Of a stretch of 64,000 nt of DNA, positions 17,522 to 27,215 are shown in pieces; position 1 is the first letter of the stretch, and each line of letters opens with the position of its first letter. The notes under the pieces are model-generated. The model had not been told where the DNA came from, did no database searches, and saw only the letters and a list, made by a program, of their open reading frames with translations. The stretch is from the NCBI RefSeq assembly GCF_900155985.1, contig NZ_FTMA01000002.1, forward strand, positions 1-64,000, written 5' to 3'. The translations under genes were made by a program, and so were the position numbers. The stretch is from Maribacter ulvicola (GTDB lineage: Bacteria > Bacteroidota > Bacteroidia > Flavobacteriales > Flavobacteriaceae).

Positions 17522-18640
17522 TTAATGCTTGGAGGTTTTAAGATGTAAAGGTTGTTGGAGGCTTCTAGGTTTGATTTCAAAGCCAATAACACCTAAAACT
17601 TGTTCTTCTTCGGTGAGTACTTGTACCTCCCATTCACCAAGAGTAACATTGGTTTTATACGTATAACCTCTATAGCCCCCATCTCTACCACCAGTAATAT
17701 CGTATCCAATATCATCAACGGTTTCCCACTCTTTGGTCTGGCTATTATACCTACGCCATCTATGAAAAATGGATTTCTTTAGATCTGTAGGGGCGAAAAT
17801 TGAAGAAAAAATATACACACGTTGGTTGGGGGAATAATTAAAATCAAGTTTGTGTTTACGCCAAAAAATAAAAGATTCCTCAGACTCATAGGTGACCTCG
17901 TAATTACCGTTTCTTTGAATGACTTCATGAGCCACTATTCCTTTGTCCAATGCCAAAGGTACGGGCGGAATTAATTTTAGGAAATAGAATAGATTAATAA
18001 TACCGTAAATGGCAATGATGATAAAAACCATTTTAGCTAATTTGATTTCCTTTCTGGTACTGGGGCTTTTAGTATAAATAATGCTAAGGAGCACTAAGGT
18101 GCTGACTAAACTAGCAGCTCCTGATATAAGGAATATGGTGGTGTTTAATTCCTTTAGGAAAACAGGAATCATAAACGTAAAAAAAGTAAAACTAATAAAG
18201 TAATAAACTCCAAATTGAAGGTACTTATTAGAAATTCGTTTTTTTAAAAATTCATTAGCAATCAGCAGTAATACAAGAATAATAAAGAACGATGCTGTTT
18301 TGGACAAAGAAACACTTCTAGAAAAATAGATAACATAAGCACTAGATAATCCGCCAAAAAAGAATTGAATAGCCAGAGGTAGGTATTCTTCATATCTTTC
18401 TAGAAAAGTATTCTTCCATGTGCCATCATCCGCTAAATTATAGAGATATAATGAAATGGATAGCGAGGTCATATGCAGACATAGAACAGTTAAGTCGTAC
18501 GTACGGTCAATACGGCCTAGGGTTAAGGTATCAAAAATGAAACCTCCAATAAAGAATACTATTGGCGCATATTTAGAGTGCCTTCTAATAAAACTTCTGA
18601 AGGCACTTTTCTGATATCTAGCAAGCGTTCTTTTCATCAA
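17522..18640 (-). CDS. DUF2914 membrane protein
   Basis: The 372-residue protein begins with a basic cytoplasmic stretch, followed by about seven hydrophobic segments between residues 27 and 225. A C-terminal soluble domain (about 250-365) matches DUF2914: HRWRRYNSQTKEWETVDDI, then GGRDGGYRGYTYK and GEWEVQVLTEEEQVLG. The DUF2914 domain is probably exposed to the periplasm. The function is unknown. The gene sits 95 bases downstream of the M1 peptidase and may be a separate unit. Confidence 0.85.
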   Translation of the reverse strand: MMKRTLARYQKSAFRSFIRRHSKYAPIVFFIGGFIFDTLTLGRIDRTYDLTVLCLHMTSLSISLYLYNLADDGTWKNTFLERYEEYLPLAIQFFFGGLSSAYVIYFSRSVSLSKTASFFIILVLLLIANEFLKKRISNKYLQFGVYYFISFTFFTFMIPVFLKELNTTIFLISGAASLVSTLVLLSIIYTKSPSTRKEIKLAKMVFIIIAIYGIINLFYFLKLIPPVPLALDKGIVAHEVIQRNGNYEVTYESEESFIFWRKHKLDFNYSPNQRVYIFSSIFAPTDLKKSIFHRWRRYNSQTKEWETVDDIGYDITGGRDGGYRGYTYKTNVTLGEWEVQVLTEEEQVLGVIGFEIKPRSLQQPLHLKTSKH

Positions 18641-18735
18641 TAACTATTCATAACAGTACAAAAGTAGCAGATTGAATAGCATAGCGTTAATCCTAAATGA
18701 TAAATGTTGAACACTATAAATCAATTGTTTATGAG

Positions 18736-20349
18736 TTATATTTTGTTTTTAGATTCAATGTAGTAATTTGGGTCTACTTGTAAGGAACCTAAGCTTCCGG
18801 TTATTTTCTTAGTTTGCCATTTGCTAGTAGGTTCTATCCAAATTGGGGTATCATTGACATATACTTTAACAGGCATAGTAAAATCATCTACCGTATTGGA
18901 AAAACGATACATTAGTTTATTTCCTTTCAGCTTATAATCAAAAACGGGAATCTTTGTAGTTCGTAGATATTGATTAAAGAAAGGTTTTAAATCTCGCTTC
19001 ATTTCTAATGCTATAAAGCGTTCAATTTGTTCAGTTGTTACAGTTTTGTGGTAGAATTCTGAATTAAGCCTACGTAAAATTGTTCTCCATTTACGATCAT
19101 CATTTACCACTTGGCGTAATGTATGAAGTATATTGGCACCTTTGTAATACATGTCTCTACTACCTTCATGGTTTACATTGTAAGTACCAATTATAGGCTT
19201 ATCATTTTTAATATTTTTCCTAACTCCCTGTACATATTCATTTGCAGCTTCTGTGCCGTAATGATAATCTAAAAATAAATTTTCAGAGTAGCTGGTGAAT
19301 CCTTCGTGAACCCACATATCTGCGGCATCTTTGTAAGTGATGTTATTGGCAAACCATTCATGACCGGCTTCATGAATGATAATAAAATCGAACTTTAAGC
19401 CCCAACCGGTACCGGATACATCTCTACCTAAATACCCTTTTTGATATTGATTACCATACGTAACGGAACTTTGATGTTCCATTCCTAAATAAGGAACTTC
19501 TACCAATTTAAAAGAATCTTCATAAAATGGGTAGGGACCAAACCAATGTTCAAACGCTTCCATCATTTTTGGAGCATCTATAAAGTGTTCTTTTGCTTTG
19601 TCTAGATTATCTTTTAATACATAATAATCCATATCCAGTCCTCCTTTTTCTCCTTGGTATATCTCGTTGAAATGCACGTAATCTCCTATATTTACGTTAA
19701 CACCGTAATTGTTAATGGGGTTAGAAACAAACCAATTGTAGGTATTGCTTTCTTTTTCCACACTTCTAAGACGCCCATTAGAGATATTCATTAATCCTTT
19801 AGGTGCTTTTACACTTATTAACATACTATCTACCTCATCATACATATGATCTTTATTAGGCCACCAAACACTAGCGCCCAGACCTTGGCAAGAAGTAGCA
19901 ACAAAGTCTTTACCATTTTCATCTTTTTTCCATGAAAACCCTCCGTCCCAAGGAGCTTTTACTCCTTCTTTTGGGTGTCCGGAATAGGTTACAACAACCT
20001 CATTGAAATCACCTACGTTTTGAGGTTTTGTCAACTGTATAAAATGTGCATTTATATTATTTACAACTTTTAATTCTTGACCATCTTGCGTTACTTTTTC
20101 TATAGTTAAAGGGGGCTGCAGATCCACCTGTAAAACTTGATGTGGTTCCAATACCTTATAACGTATGGTATTGCTACCACTAATAAACTTATCATTGGGA
20201 TCTACCTCAATATCTAGATGATAATAGTTTAAATCCCACCATTCGCGTTCAGGTGTAATACTACCTCTAAGGGTATCTTGTTCAGTAAAGGTTTGGGCAT
20301 GGGAAACTGAACATACTATTAGAACCAATGCTACTGCTAATTTTTTCAT
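18736..20349 (-). CDS. M1-family zinc aminopeptidase, exported
   Basis: The 537-residue protein has a signal peptide (cleavage near SHA-QT, residue 18) and a gluzincin active site: His326, Glu327 and His330 in HEAGHEW, with Glu349 in WVHEGF as third zinc ligand. The substrate N-terminus loop reads GMEHQ at 289-293 in place of the usual GAMEN. The beta-saddle domain precedes it (about 30-230). It removes N-terminal residues from peptides in the periplasm or outside the cell. It lies 18 bases after an M28 peptidase gene, so the two probably form one operon for extracellular peptide use. Confidence 0.93.
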   Translation of the reverse strand: MKKLAVALVLIVCSVSHAQTFTEQDTLRGSITPEREWWDLNYYHLDIEVDPNDKFISGSNTIRYKVLEPHQVLQVDLQPPLTIEKVTQDGQELKVVNNINAHFIQLTKPQNVGDFNEVVVTYSGHPKEGVKAPWDGGFSWKKDENGKDFVATSCQGLGASVWWPNKDHMYDEVDSMLISVKAPKGLMNISNGRLRSVEKESNTYNWFVSNPINNYGVNVNIGDYVHFNEIYQGEKGGLDMDYYVLKDNLDKAKEHFIDAPKMMEAFEHWFGPYPFYEDSFKLVEVPYLGMEHQSSVTYGNQYQKGYLGRDVSGTGWGLKFDFIIIHEAGHEWFANNITYKDAADMWVHEGFTSYSENLFLDYHYGTEAANEYVQGVRKNIKNDKPIIGTYNVNHEGSRDMYYKGANILHTLRQVVNDDRKWRTILRRLNSEFYHKTVTTEQIERFIALEMKRDLKPFFNQYLRTTKIPVFDYKLKGNKLMYRFSNTVDDFTMPVKVYVNDTPIWIEPTSKWQTKKITGSLGSLQVDPNYYIESKNKI

Positions 20350-20367
20350 TTGTATTTTATTTAAAGT

Positions 20368-21699
20368 TTACCTGAAAATTCCGTTTGGAAAAACAACCGG
20401 ACTCTCAAATCCGTTTTCGCCAACTGTAGAAATTCCAAAGAAGAAGTTGTCTATAACTATGCCTTTTAAAAGGAATTCAGAAACATTGCCAACATACCTA
20501 CTATAATCCCAAGTAGGGGAAGTTGTATCTCTCCAGTATATTTTATATCCTTTTGCACCTTTCACCTTGTTCCACTGAAATCTGGCTGCTGGTTCAACAA
20601 TACCACCAATTTTAACGGTAGTTGGAGCAGGTGGAGCCCATGCAATAGAAGCTAAGTTAATGGCATTCACAGCCGTTAATTTTGCAGCATATTCAAAATT
20701 TACATGTTCTAGCACATCGCCATAGGCAATACCATTTTCAACACGAATATCTTGATGTTGTTGTGTGTAGTTTTCATGTGCTTCCATAATACGAATACCA
20801 GGAAAACCTGCATCGTTAAAAGGTCGGTGATGCCCACCACGACCAAAACGATCCAAACGATAGATCATCATTGGGTTCATTTCTGGCATATACTGTTTTA
20901 CATTTTTATGAACGTAGCGTGCCAATTGCCTGGATACACCATCAACTTCACCGCCATAAAAACGTCTTGCTTTGCGTTGTTCCTCTGTTTCTGTTGGTGG
21001 TACAGGTTCAGAGAATATTCTAAAATCAACATTACTAATGGTTCCGTCAACTCCAGTAATATTACCGATCATGTCATTATTGAAAATACCAATGACCTCC
21101 CAGCCTTTATCTTTAGCATATTGTGCAATACCGCCACCACCAAAAAGACCCTGTTCTTCACCGGAGAGCCCCATATAAATGATACTGTTCTCGAATTTAT
21201 ATTTAGAAAGTACCCGCGCAGCTTCCAGCGTACCTGCCATACCGCTGGCATTATCATTTGCACCGGGAGAATCAGCAGTAAAATTATTAGGATCACTGAC
21301 ACGAGAATCAATATCTCCACTCATAATAATATAGCGATTAGGGTATGTTGTTCCTTTTTGAACAGCTAGCACATTAACCACTTCAACATCTTTTACAATA
21401 CGGTCGTTTGCACCTTTTTTAACTACGTCTTTTTGAAAGAAAACATCTAGACAACCTTTGCAATCAATAGATGTTTTTTCGAATTCATTTTTGATCCATC
21501 GTCTTGCCGCACCAATACCCCTTGTAGTAGAAACCGTATCACTAAGGGTATGCCTAGTTCCAAAATTGGCAAGCTTGGTAATATCGTTTTCAATGCGTTC
21601 GGCAGAAACGGCATCTATAATATCATAAATGCGTTGATCGGTTTGTGCTGTTAAAGTTATCGCTGAGGTTAGTAAAGTGAACAGTAAAACATATTTCAT
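20368..21699 (-). CDS. M28-family zinc peptidase, exported
   Basis: The ATG at 21699 gives a signal peptide (MKYVLLFTLLTSAITLTAQT) and a 443-residue precursor; the open frame upstream to 21771 is not needed. M28 co-catalytic zinc residues are visible in order: SGDIDSR, PGANDNASG (bridging Asp), SGEEQGL (catalytic Glu and ligand) and NNDMIGN, with a final His in the MEAHENY region. A C-terminal fibronectin-like beta domain (about 355-440) contains the VKGAKGYKIYWRDT strand. It likely acts as an aminopeptidase outside the cytoplasm, together with the M1 enzyme downstream. Confidence 0.92.
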   Translation of the reverse strand: MKYVLLFTLLTSAITLTAQTDQRIYDIIDAVSAERIENDITKLANFGTRHTLSDTVSTTRGIGAARRWIKNEFEKTSIDCKGCLDVFFQKDVVKKGANDRIVKDVEVVNVLAVQKGTTYPNRYIIMSGDIDSRVSDPNNFTADSPGANDNASGMAGTLEAARVLSKYKFENSIIYMGLSGEEQGLFGGGGIAQYAKDKGWEVIGIFNNDMIGNITGVDGTISNVDFRIFSEPVPPTETEEQRKARRFYGGEVDGVSRQLARYVHKNVKQYMPEMNPMMIYRLDRFGRGGHHRPFNDAGFPGIRIMEAHENYTQQHQDIRVENGIAYGDVLEHVNFEYAAKLTAVNAINLASIAWAPPAPTTVKIGGIVEPAARFQWNKVKGAKGYKIYWRDTTSPTWDYSRYVGNVSEFLLKGIVIDNFFFGISTVGENGFESPVVFPNGIFR

Positions 21700-21859
21700 A
21701 TTATTTTTTTTGATGAGTAGTGTACGTATGGGAATTTGGTCTAAAATTAAGTAAAATATAGGGCTGACCATAATTTCGCCTATTAAAGTGTATGCGTGTA
21801 GGTCAATATTTTTAATAGAGCCTAACTACTTTATTACTTTTTTAAATAAAAACCTAATT

Positions 21860-23038
21860 TTAAATGCTAGGTATCCTTTTCTTTTTAATCAGTAAATAAT
21901 ACAAAGCCAATAGTGGTCCTATAGCTAGAGGAATAAACAAAAAGGGTGTAGGTATAATTGTTTGAAGTATGCCTAGCAATTGAATACTGATAATGGTTAA
22001 AGCAAAACCAATACAATTTACTAGTGTAAGAGCTGTTCCTTTCAATTCAGAAGAAACCGATGAAGCAATTAAATTTGAGAACTGAGGAGAATCTGCGGTA
22101 ACCGCAATTCCCCATATACACCAAGTGGCTAAGAAAAGATATTTAGGAAGTAAAAATAGTAGCGGTGATATTAAGCATAGGAATCCGGATGCCAGTAGGG
22201 CTATAAGTGCTACTCTCTTACTACTTAAACGTTCAGAGAGTATACCGCCATAGGCACATGATACTCCTCCAAGCGCAATTACGATTCCCGACCAAAGCGA
22301 GACCGAGATATGGTTCCCTGTTTGTATGGCAAACCATTGTATAGCAACTGGTGTGAACGCCCAAAAGGCATAAAGTTCCCACATATGGCCAAAATACCCG
22401 AATGCCGCCTTTTTAAATTCAAAATTTTTAAAAAGTACCGGTCCGGCATTTAAATTTAATGTAGTACTTGCTACTCTGAACGGACCATTTGGTACGAGTA
22501 AGAAGAGTGATAGTCCGCCCAACGCGGTAATACCGGATGTTAGCTTTATAACACTATCTGGGTGATTGGCTAATGGGCTTCCTTTAATTAAAAAAGGAAA
22601 AGCGGTGCCAAGAACTAATGCTCCTACTAGATAGCCTAATGCTTTTCCTAACCCTTTTTCATAATAATCTGCTGCTATTTTCATACCCACAGGATAAATA
22701 CCCGCTAAAAAGAAGCCGGTGCTAAATCTGGTAATTAATAAACTATTTATGCTCAACTGCGGATATATTAATGCTAAGTTAGATATGGAAGCTAGAAAGG
22801 CACAAATCATAAATACCTTGGCTGGTGAAAAGCGATCGGCAATCATAAGTACACCAAAAATTAATGTCCCGATGATAAATCCGAATTGAACGGATGAAAT
22901 TACATAACTTATAATATCAGGACCAAGGTCTAATTTTTTGGTTAATGATTCTATAATGGCATTTCCTGCAAACCAGGTAGAGGTGCAGGCAAATTGAGAT
23001 AGAATGATAATTGGGAGAATATGTAGCTTTTGTTTCAA
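21860..23038 (-). CDS. Major facilitator superfamily transporter
   Basis: This is a 392-residue permease with 12 hydrophobic segments. The loop between helices 2 and 3 has the MFS-like pattern GVLMIADRFSPAKV, and the second half repeats it as GGILSERLSSKRVA. The start is TTG, directly before a normal first helix (MKQKLHILPIIILSQFACTS); no ATG is close enough to keep helix 1. Its position after the trehalose synthesis gene hints at sugar or compatible-solute transport, but a terminator separates them. The substrate is unknown. Confidence 0.85.
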   Translation of the reverse strand: MKQKLHILPIIILSQFACTSTWFAGNAIIESLTKKLDLGPDIISYVISSVQFGFIIGTLIFGVLMIADRFSPAKVFMICAFLASISNLALIYPQLSINSLLITRFSTGFFLAGIYPVGMKIAADYYEKGLGKALGYLVGALVLGTAFPFLIKGSPLANHPDSVIKLTSGITALGGLSLFLLVPNGPFRVASTTLNLNAGPVLFKNFEFKKAAFGYFGHMWELYAFWAFTPVAIQWFAIQTGNHISVSLWSGIVIALGGVSCAYGGILSERLSSKRVALIALLASGFLCLISPLLFLLPKYLFLATWCIWGIAVTADSPQFSNLIASSVSSELKGTALTLVNCIGFALTIISIQLLGILQTIIPTPFLFIPLAIGPLLALYYLLIKKKRIPSI

Positions 23039-23052
23039 TAGATAATAAAAAT

Positions 23053-23088
23053 AACCAGATTCTAATAATTGTACATTAGAATCTGGTT
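23053..23088 (-). terminator. Hairpin terminator after the trehalose fusion gene
   Basis: AACCAGATTCTAAT at 23053-23066 pairs perfectly with ATTAGAATCTGGTT at 23075-23088 around an 8-base loop. On the minus strand the stem is followed by TATTTTTATT. It lies between the end of the OtsAB gene and the MFS start. Confidence 0.8.
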
Positions 23089-23095
23089 GGTTGAT

Positions 23096-25309
23096 CTATT
23101 TTTTGTCGGCAAATCTTTTTAAAATTTCACGAACATTTTTTGTGTTATCAACAAAATATCGCGCCTGCGTTTTTTGACGCCCAACTTTTACGGTAATTGC
23201 ATCTTCAGGAAGTTCTTGAAACATAAATTCATCTGTCCAGTCATCACCAATAGCGAAAACAAAATCGTACTCCTGTTCCGTATACACGCGCATAGAAGCT
23301 CTTCCCTTATTTACGTTGCTACTTTTTATTTCCATTACTTTATTGCCATTTAAAACACTTAGGTCATCATTAGCAATGAGGCTGGTCAATACAGTATTTA
23401 ATTCAACAGAACGTTTTTGGCCAAAATCAGGATCTGTTTTTCTGTAATGCCAAGCCAAAGAGTAATTTTTTTCTTCTATAAAGCTACCAGGAGTACGGTC
23501 TACAAAAGATTCCAATACGGGTAGAATTTTCTCCATCCAGTCTTTCTTTACGGTTTCTAACATTCTAAATTCTTCGCCACCTTGAGAGATCCACACGCCA
23601 TGTTCAACGATCATGTTATATTTTTTTGGTAAAAACCACTTGGTAAAGGTTTCTTTATCACGTCCGCTAATTAAATACATATCTGTATTTGGCTGTGCAG
23701 AAATGGCATCTAAAAGTTGATACAATTCTTCATCTGGAGCAGCCTTTTGTGGGTCATTGTGAAAGCCGGCCAATGTGCCATCATAATCTAAAAATACTAA
23801 TTTACGCTTGGCATTTTTATAACTACCTACAACCGTATTCATGAGGTTGGCCGATAGTTTTTTAGACCGGTATGTTTGATCTTTTTCTTTTTGCCCCACC
23901 AAGGAGTTCATGAAATCATTTGCCCATTTTTCTACGTTATAGCGTTCCAGTCGCTTTTGCAATAAGGTGTTTCTAGAAATTTGCTCTTCTTTAGGCATGT
24001 TGATAGCCTCGTAAAGGGAATCTGCTATTTGTTCAAAATTATTAGGGTTAATCAACAGCGACTCGTTCATTTCATTGGCAGATCCAGCCATTTCACTAAG
24101 GATCAGTACTCCCGTTTTATCTGTTCTTGTAGCAATATATTCTTTGGCCACCAAATTCATACCATCTCTAATAGGTGTTAACCAAGCAATATCAGAAGAA
24201 GTATAGAGGTCAATAAGATTATCAAAAGGCATTGATCTGTAGAAATACCAAATAGGTGTCCAACTAACGGTAGATAATTCTCCATTAATACGACCAACCA
24301 ACTCATCTACCTCACGTTTTAGCAATTGATATTGCGGTACGTTAGATCGTGAAGGCACGGCAAGAATAATAAGTCTTACTTTCTCTTTGTATTGAGGGTA
24401 TTTGTTTAGGAAATACTCAAAGGCTTTCAAGCGTTTTGCAATTCCTTTAGTGTAATCTAGGCGGTCAATGGATAAAAAGAATTTGGCATCTGGCGCTGAT
24501 TTCTTATGGGTATCCAGTCTTTTTTGTAGTTCAGATTTTTCATCTTCGGTACGTTGGGAATGTTCTTTGGCTGCGGTGCTGAATTTTTTATAATCGATTC
24601 CCATAGGAAAAGAGTCTACCTTTATCACCCTATCTTCTAAATAGATGTCATTGAAACTAACTTCTAAGCCCAATAATCTACGTACAGAGCTTAAAAAGTG
24701 ACGCTCATAATCATAGGTGTGAAAACCGATCAAATCTGAGCCTAACAACCCTTGCAACACTTCTCTACGCCATGGTAAAGTTCTAAATATTTCATAGGAA
24801 GGAAAAGGAATATGTAAAAAGAAACCAATAGAAATATCTGGTCTTTCTGCACGTACCATTTGTGGTACTAACATTAATTGGTAATCATGGATCCAAATAG
24901 TATCATCATTATCGGCTTTGGCAAGAATGGCATCGGCAAATTTTTGATTTACTGCTTTATATATTTCCCAACTCTCTAATTCAAATTCAGAATATTCTAA
25001 AAAGTAATGGAAGAGTGGCCATACGGTTCTATTGCTAAAGCCGTAGTAAAAACCATCTACCTCTTTTTCTGTTAAGTTAACTTTAGAGGAGCCGTGTTCT
25101 TTGAGTGCGGTATCAATTTTTGGTATTAATTCTTCTGGTATTTCTTCATCTGTTAATCCGCTCCAACCTATCCAAAGGCTATCTCCGCCAGAGTGAACAG
25201 ATTTCATTCCAGTAGCCAATCCACCAACACTTGGTACTGCAGTAATGTCACCATTATTAATTTGTAATTGTACAGGTAGTCTATTTGAGATAATGATAGT
25301 TTTTGCCAT
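23096..25309 (-). CDS. Bifunctional trehalose-6-phosphate synthase/phosphatase (OtsA-OtsB fusion)
   Basis: The 737-residue protein joins two enzymes. Residues 1-465 are a GT20 synthase that makes trehalose-6-phosphate from UDP-glucose and glucose-6-phosphate (NRLP at the N-terminus, WIHDYQLMLVPQMVR, SIDRLDYTKGI, RDGMNLVAKEYIA). Residues about 495-737 are a HAD-type phosphatase (LVFLDYDGTLAG nucleophile motif, SGRDKETF, GDDWTDEFMF) that releases trehalose. It is cytoplasmic. Trehalose would protect against osmotic or desiccation stress. It is divergent from the GH15 gene across 103 bases, which probably hold both promoters. Confidence 0.96.
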   Translation of the reverse strand: MAKTIIISNRLPVQLQINNGDITAVPSVGGLATGMKSVHSGGDSLWIGWSGLTDEEIPEELIPKIDTALKEHGSSKVNLTEKEVDGFYYGFSNRTVWPLFHYFLEYSEFELESWEIYKAVNQKFADAILAKADNDDTIWIHDYQLMLVPQMVRAERPDISIGFFLHIPFPSYEIFRTLPWRREVLQGLLGSDLIGFHTYDYERHFLSSVRRLLGLEVSFNDIYLEDRVIKVDSFPMGIDYKKFSTAAKEHSQRTEDEKSELQKRLDTHKKSAPDAKFFLSIDRLDYTKGIAKRLKAFEYFLNKYPQYKEKVRLIILAVPSRSNVPQYQLLKREVDELVGRINGELSTVSWTPIWYFYRSMPFDNLIDLYTSSDIAWLTPIRDGMNLVAKEYIATRTDKTGVLILSEMAGSANEMNESLLINPNNFEQIADSLYEAINMPKEEQISRNTLLQKRLERYNVEKWANDFMNSLVGQKEKDQTYRSKKLSANLMNTVVGSYKNAKRKLVFLDYDGTLAGFHNDPQKAAPDEELYQLLDAISAQPNTDMYLISGRDKETFTKWFLPKKYNMIVEHGVWISQGGEEFRMLETVKKDWMEKILPVLESFVDRTPGSFIEEKNYSLAWHYRKTDPDFGQKRSVELNTVLTSLIANDDLSVLNGNKVMEIKSSNVNKGRASMRVYTEQEYDFVFAIGDDWTDEFMFQELPEDAITVKVGRQKTQARYFVDNTKNVREILKRFADKK

Positions 25310-25412
25310 AAAAGAGGTTTTTTTGCTACTTTTTGATAATTATTTCTCTAAATTTCGGGAAAAAGGAGGCCAATACCAATTGAAACCTCATATGAATCAA
25401 GATTTTTATTGA

Positions 25413-27215
25413 ATGGATAATTTAGACTACGGAATAATAGGAAATTGCAGAAGCGCAGCATTAATTTCAAAGACGGGAAGCATTGACTGGTGTTGTTTAC
25501 CAGAATTTGATAGTCCTTCGGTTTTTGCCAAATTATTAGATGATGAAATTGGGGGCAGTTTTGAAATTAACGTTGATGCTAGCTATGAAATCACCCAGAA
25601 ATACGAGCAGAATACCAGTATTTTAATTACTTCTTTTAAAGCGGGTATTGATCATTTTGAAATTCATGATTTTATGCCGAGATACCGCAAAGAGGAGAAA
25701 AAATATCATTCTCCGCCAGAATTGGTGCGCTATTTCAAGTATATATCCGGCAAACCGAAGTTTTCAGTATTGTATGATCCAAAGTTGGAGTATGCGATGG
25801 GAAAAACAGAAACCTTTATTAAAAAGGACTTTATTGCCAGCCTTACCCATGATATTAAGTTTGATACTGTTTTCTTGTATACATCCTTTAATAAGGAATC
25901 TATTGTAAATAGCGATGAAGTTGAGCTCACCGAAGATGGGTTTATGCTTATGGGCTACAATGAGAAGTTGTTGTTGCCAACGACAGAAAGAGCTTATTTG
26001 GAATTGCAGAATACAAGAGTGTATTGGTTGAATTGGTCTAATTTAACACCGACATATAAAAAATTTAACGAAGAAATTTCTAGAAGTGCATTAACTCTTA
26101 AGTTGTTGACATACGATAAAACAGGAGCCGTATTGGCTGCAGCTACCACCTCATTGCCAGAAACCATTGGTGAAGTTCGTAATTGGGATTATCGTTTCTG
26201 TTGGATCCGTGATGCATCTATGGTGATAAAAGTAGTATCAGAACTTGGGCACAAGAATGTTGCAAGACGCTATCTACAGTTTATTATTGATTTGATCCCG
26301 GATAAGGCAGAGAAACTTCAGATCATGTACGGTATTAATAAAGAGAAGAAGCTCACCGAAGAAACGCTAGAACATTTATCTGGTTATAAAGGGTCTAAAC
26401 CGGTTAGAATAGGTAATGCGGCCTATCACCAAAAGCAGAATGATATCTATGGTATTCTTATGGATGTGATTTATGAGCAGATGGTAAAGTTTAGCATTGA
26501 TATAGAAAATGGTGAAGATTTATGGACGATTACCAAAGGTATTGTATGGATCGTGAGTAATAATTGGAAGGATGCCGATAAGGGTATCTGGGAATTTCGT
26601 ACGGAAGATCGGCATTTTACCTTCTCAAAAGTGTTATGTTGGACAGCCTTGGATCGAGCTATTAAAGTAGCTGAAATGCTTGGTAAAAAACATAAAATTG
26701 AGAAGTGGGAGCCAATTAGAGCTGAAATCTGGAAAGATATTTATGATAATGCTTGGAATGAAGAAGTAGGAGCATATACACAATCATATGGTTCAAAAGA
26801 GCTAGATGCCTCTGTCTTATTAATGGAATCTTATGGATGTGTTAAAGCTAAAGATGAGCGTTACATAAAAACCGTTAATGCAATAGGAAAAGAATTAAGT
26901 AATGACGGGTTACTGTACCGTTATAAAAATGAAGATGATTTCGGTTTACCATCATCATCGTTTACGGTATGTACATTTTGGTACATCAATAGCTTGTTCA
27001 AGATAGGAGAACGTAAGAAAGCACTGGAGTATTTTGAACGGTTATTAAGTTATAGCAATCATTTAGGTCTATTTAGTGAAGATATTGATTTTAAGACCAA
27101 AAGACTACTGGGTAACTTTCCTCAAGCGTATTCACATTTAGCATTGATAGAGTGTGCTATCAACTTCTCTAAAAAAGATAGTGAAGATGAAATGTTAGAA
27201 TCATTAAGAGAATGA
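25413..27215 (+). CDS. Glycoside hydrolase family 15 enzyme (trehalase- or glucoamylase-like)
   Basis: The 600-residue protein has the bacterial GH15 layout: an N-terminal beta-sandwich (about 1-240, SKTGSIDWCCLPEFDSPSVF) and an (alpha/alpha)6 barrel with NWDYRFCWIRDAS. Candidate catalytic residues are Glu394 (GIWEFR, acid) and Glu556 (LFSED, base). No signal peptide is present, so it works in the cytoplasm. Family members include glucoamylases and trehalases. Standing divergent from a trehalose synthase fusion favours trehalose cleavage or turnover, but this is inference. Its 3' end overlaps the converging PLP decarboxylase gene by 12 bases. Confidence 0.92.
   Translation: MDNLDYGIIGNCRSAALISKTGSIDWCCLPEFDSPSVFAKLLDDEIGGSFEINVDASYEITQKYEQNTSILITSFKAGIDHFEIHDFMPRYRKEEKKYHSPPELVRYFKYISGKPKFSVLYDPKLEYAMGKTETFIKKDFIASLTHDIKFDTVFLYTSFNKESIVNSDEVELTEDGFMLMGYNEKLLLPTTERAYLELQNTRVYWLNWSNLTPTYKKFNEEISRSALTLKLLTYDKTGAVLAAATTSLPETIGEVRNWDYRFCWIRDASMVIKVVSELGHKNVARRYLQFIIDLIPDKAEKLQIMYGINKEKKLTEETLEHLSGYKGSKPVRIGNAAYHQKQNDIYGILMDVIYEQMVKFSIDIENGEDLWTITKGIVWIVSNNWKDADKGIWEFRTEDRHFTFSKVLCWTALDRAIKVAEMLGKKHKIEKWEPIRAEIWKDIYDNAWNEEVGAYTQSYGSKELDASVLLMESYGCVKAKDERYIKTVNAIGKELSNDGLLYRYKNEDDFGLPSSSFTVCTFWYINSLFKIGERKKALEYFERLLSYSNHLGLFSEDIDFKTKRLLGNFPQAYSHLALIECAINFSKKDSEDEMLESLRE

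Noticed and set aside
20752-21369. Plus-strand open frame of 205 codons inside the M28 peptidase gene
   Set aside because: It lies antisense to conserved peptidase motifs, has a Thr/Ile/Cys-rich non-protein composition and no start context; it is a shadow of the real gene.
17522-21699. Peptidase, DUF2914 and cysteine-cluster genes as a secretion or toxin system
   Set aside because: The families are common housekeeping or nutrient-use proteins with differing spacing, and no toxin, immunity or secretion component is present.
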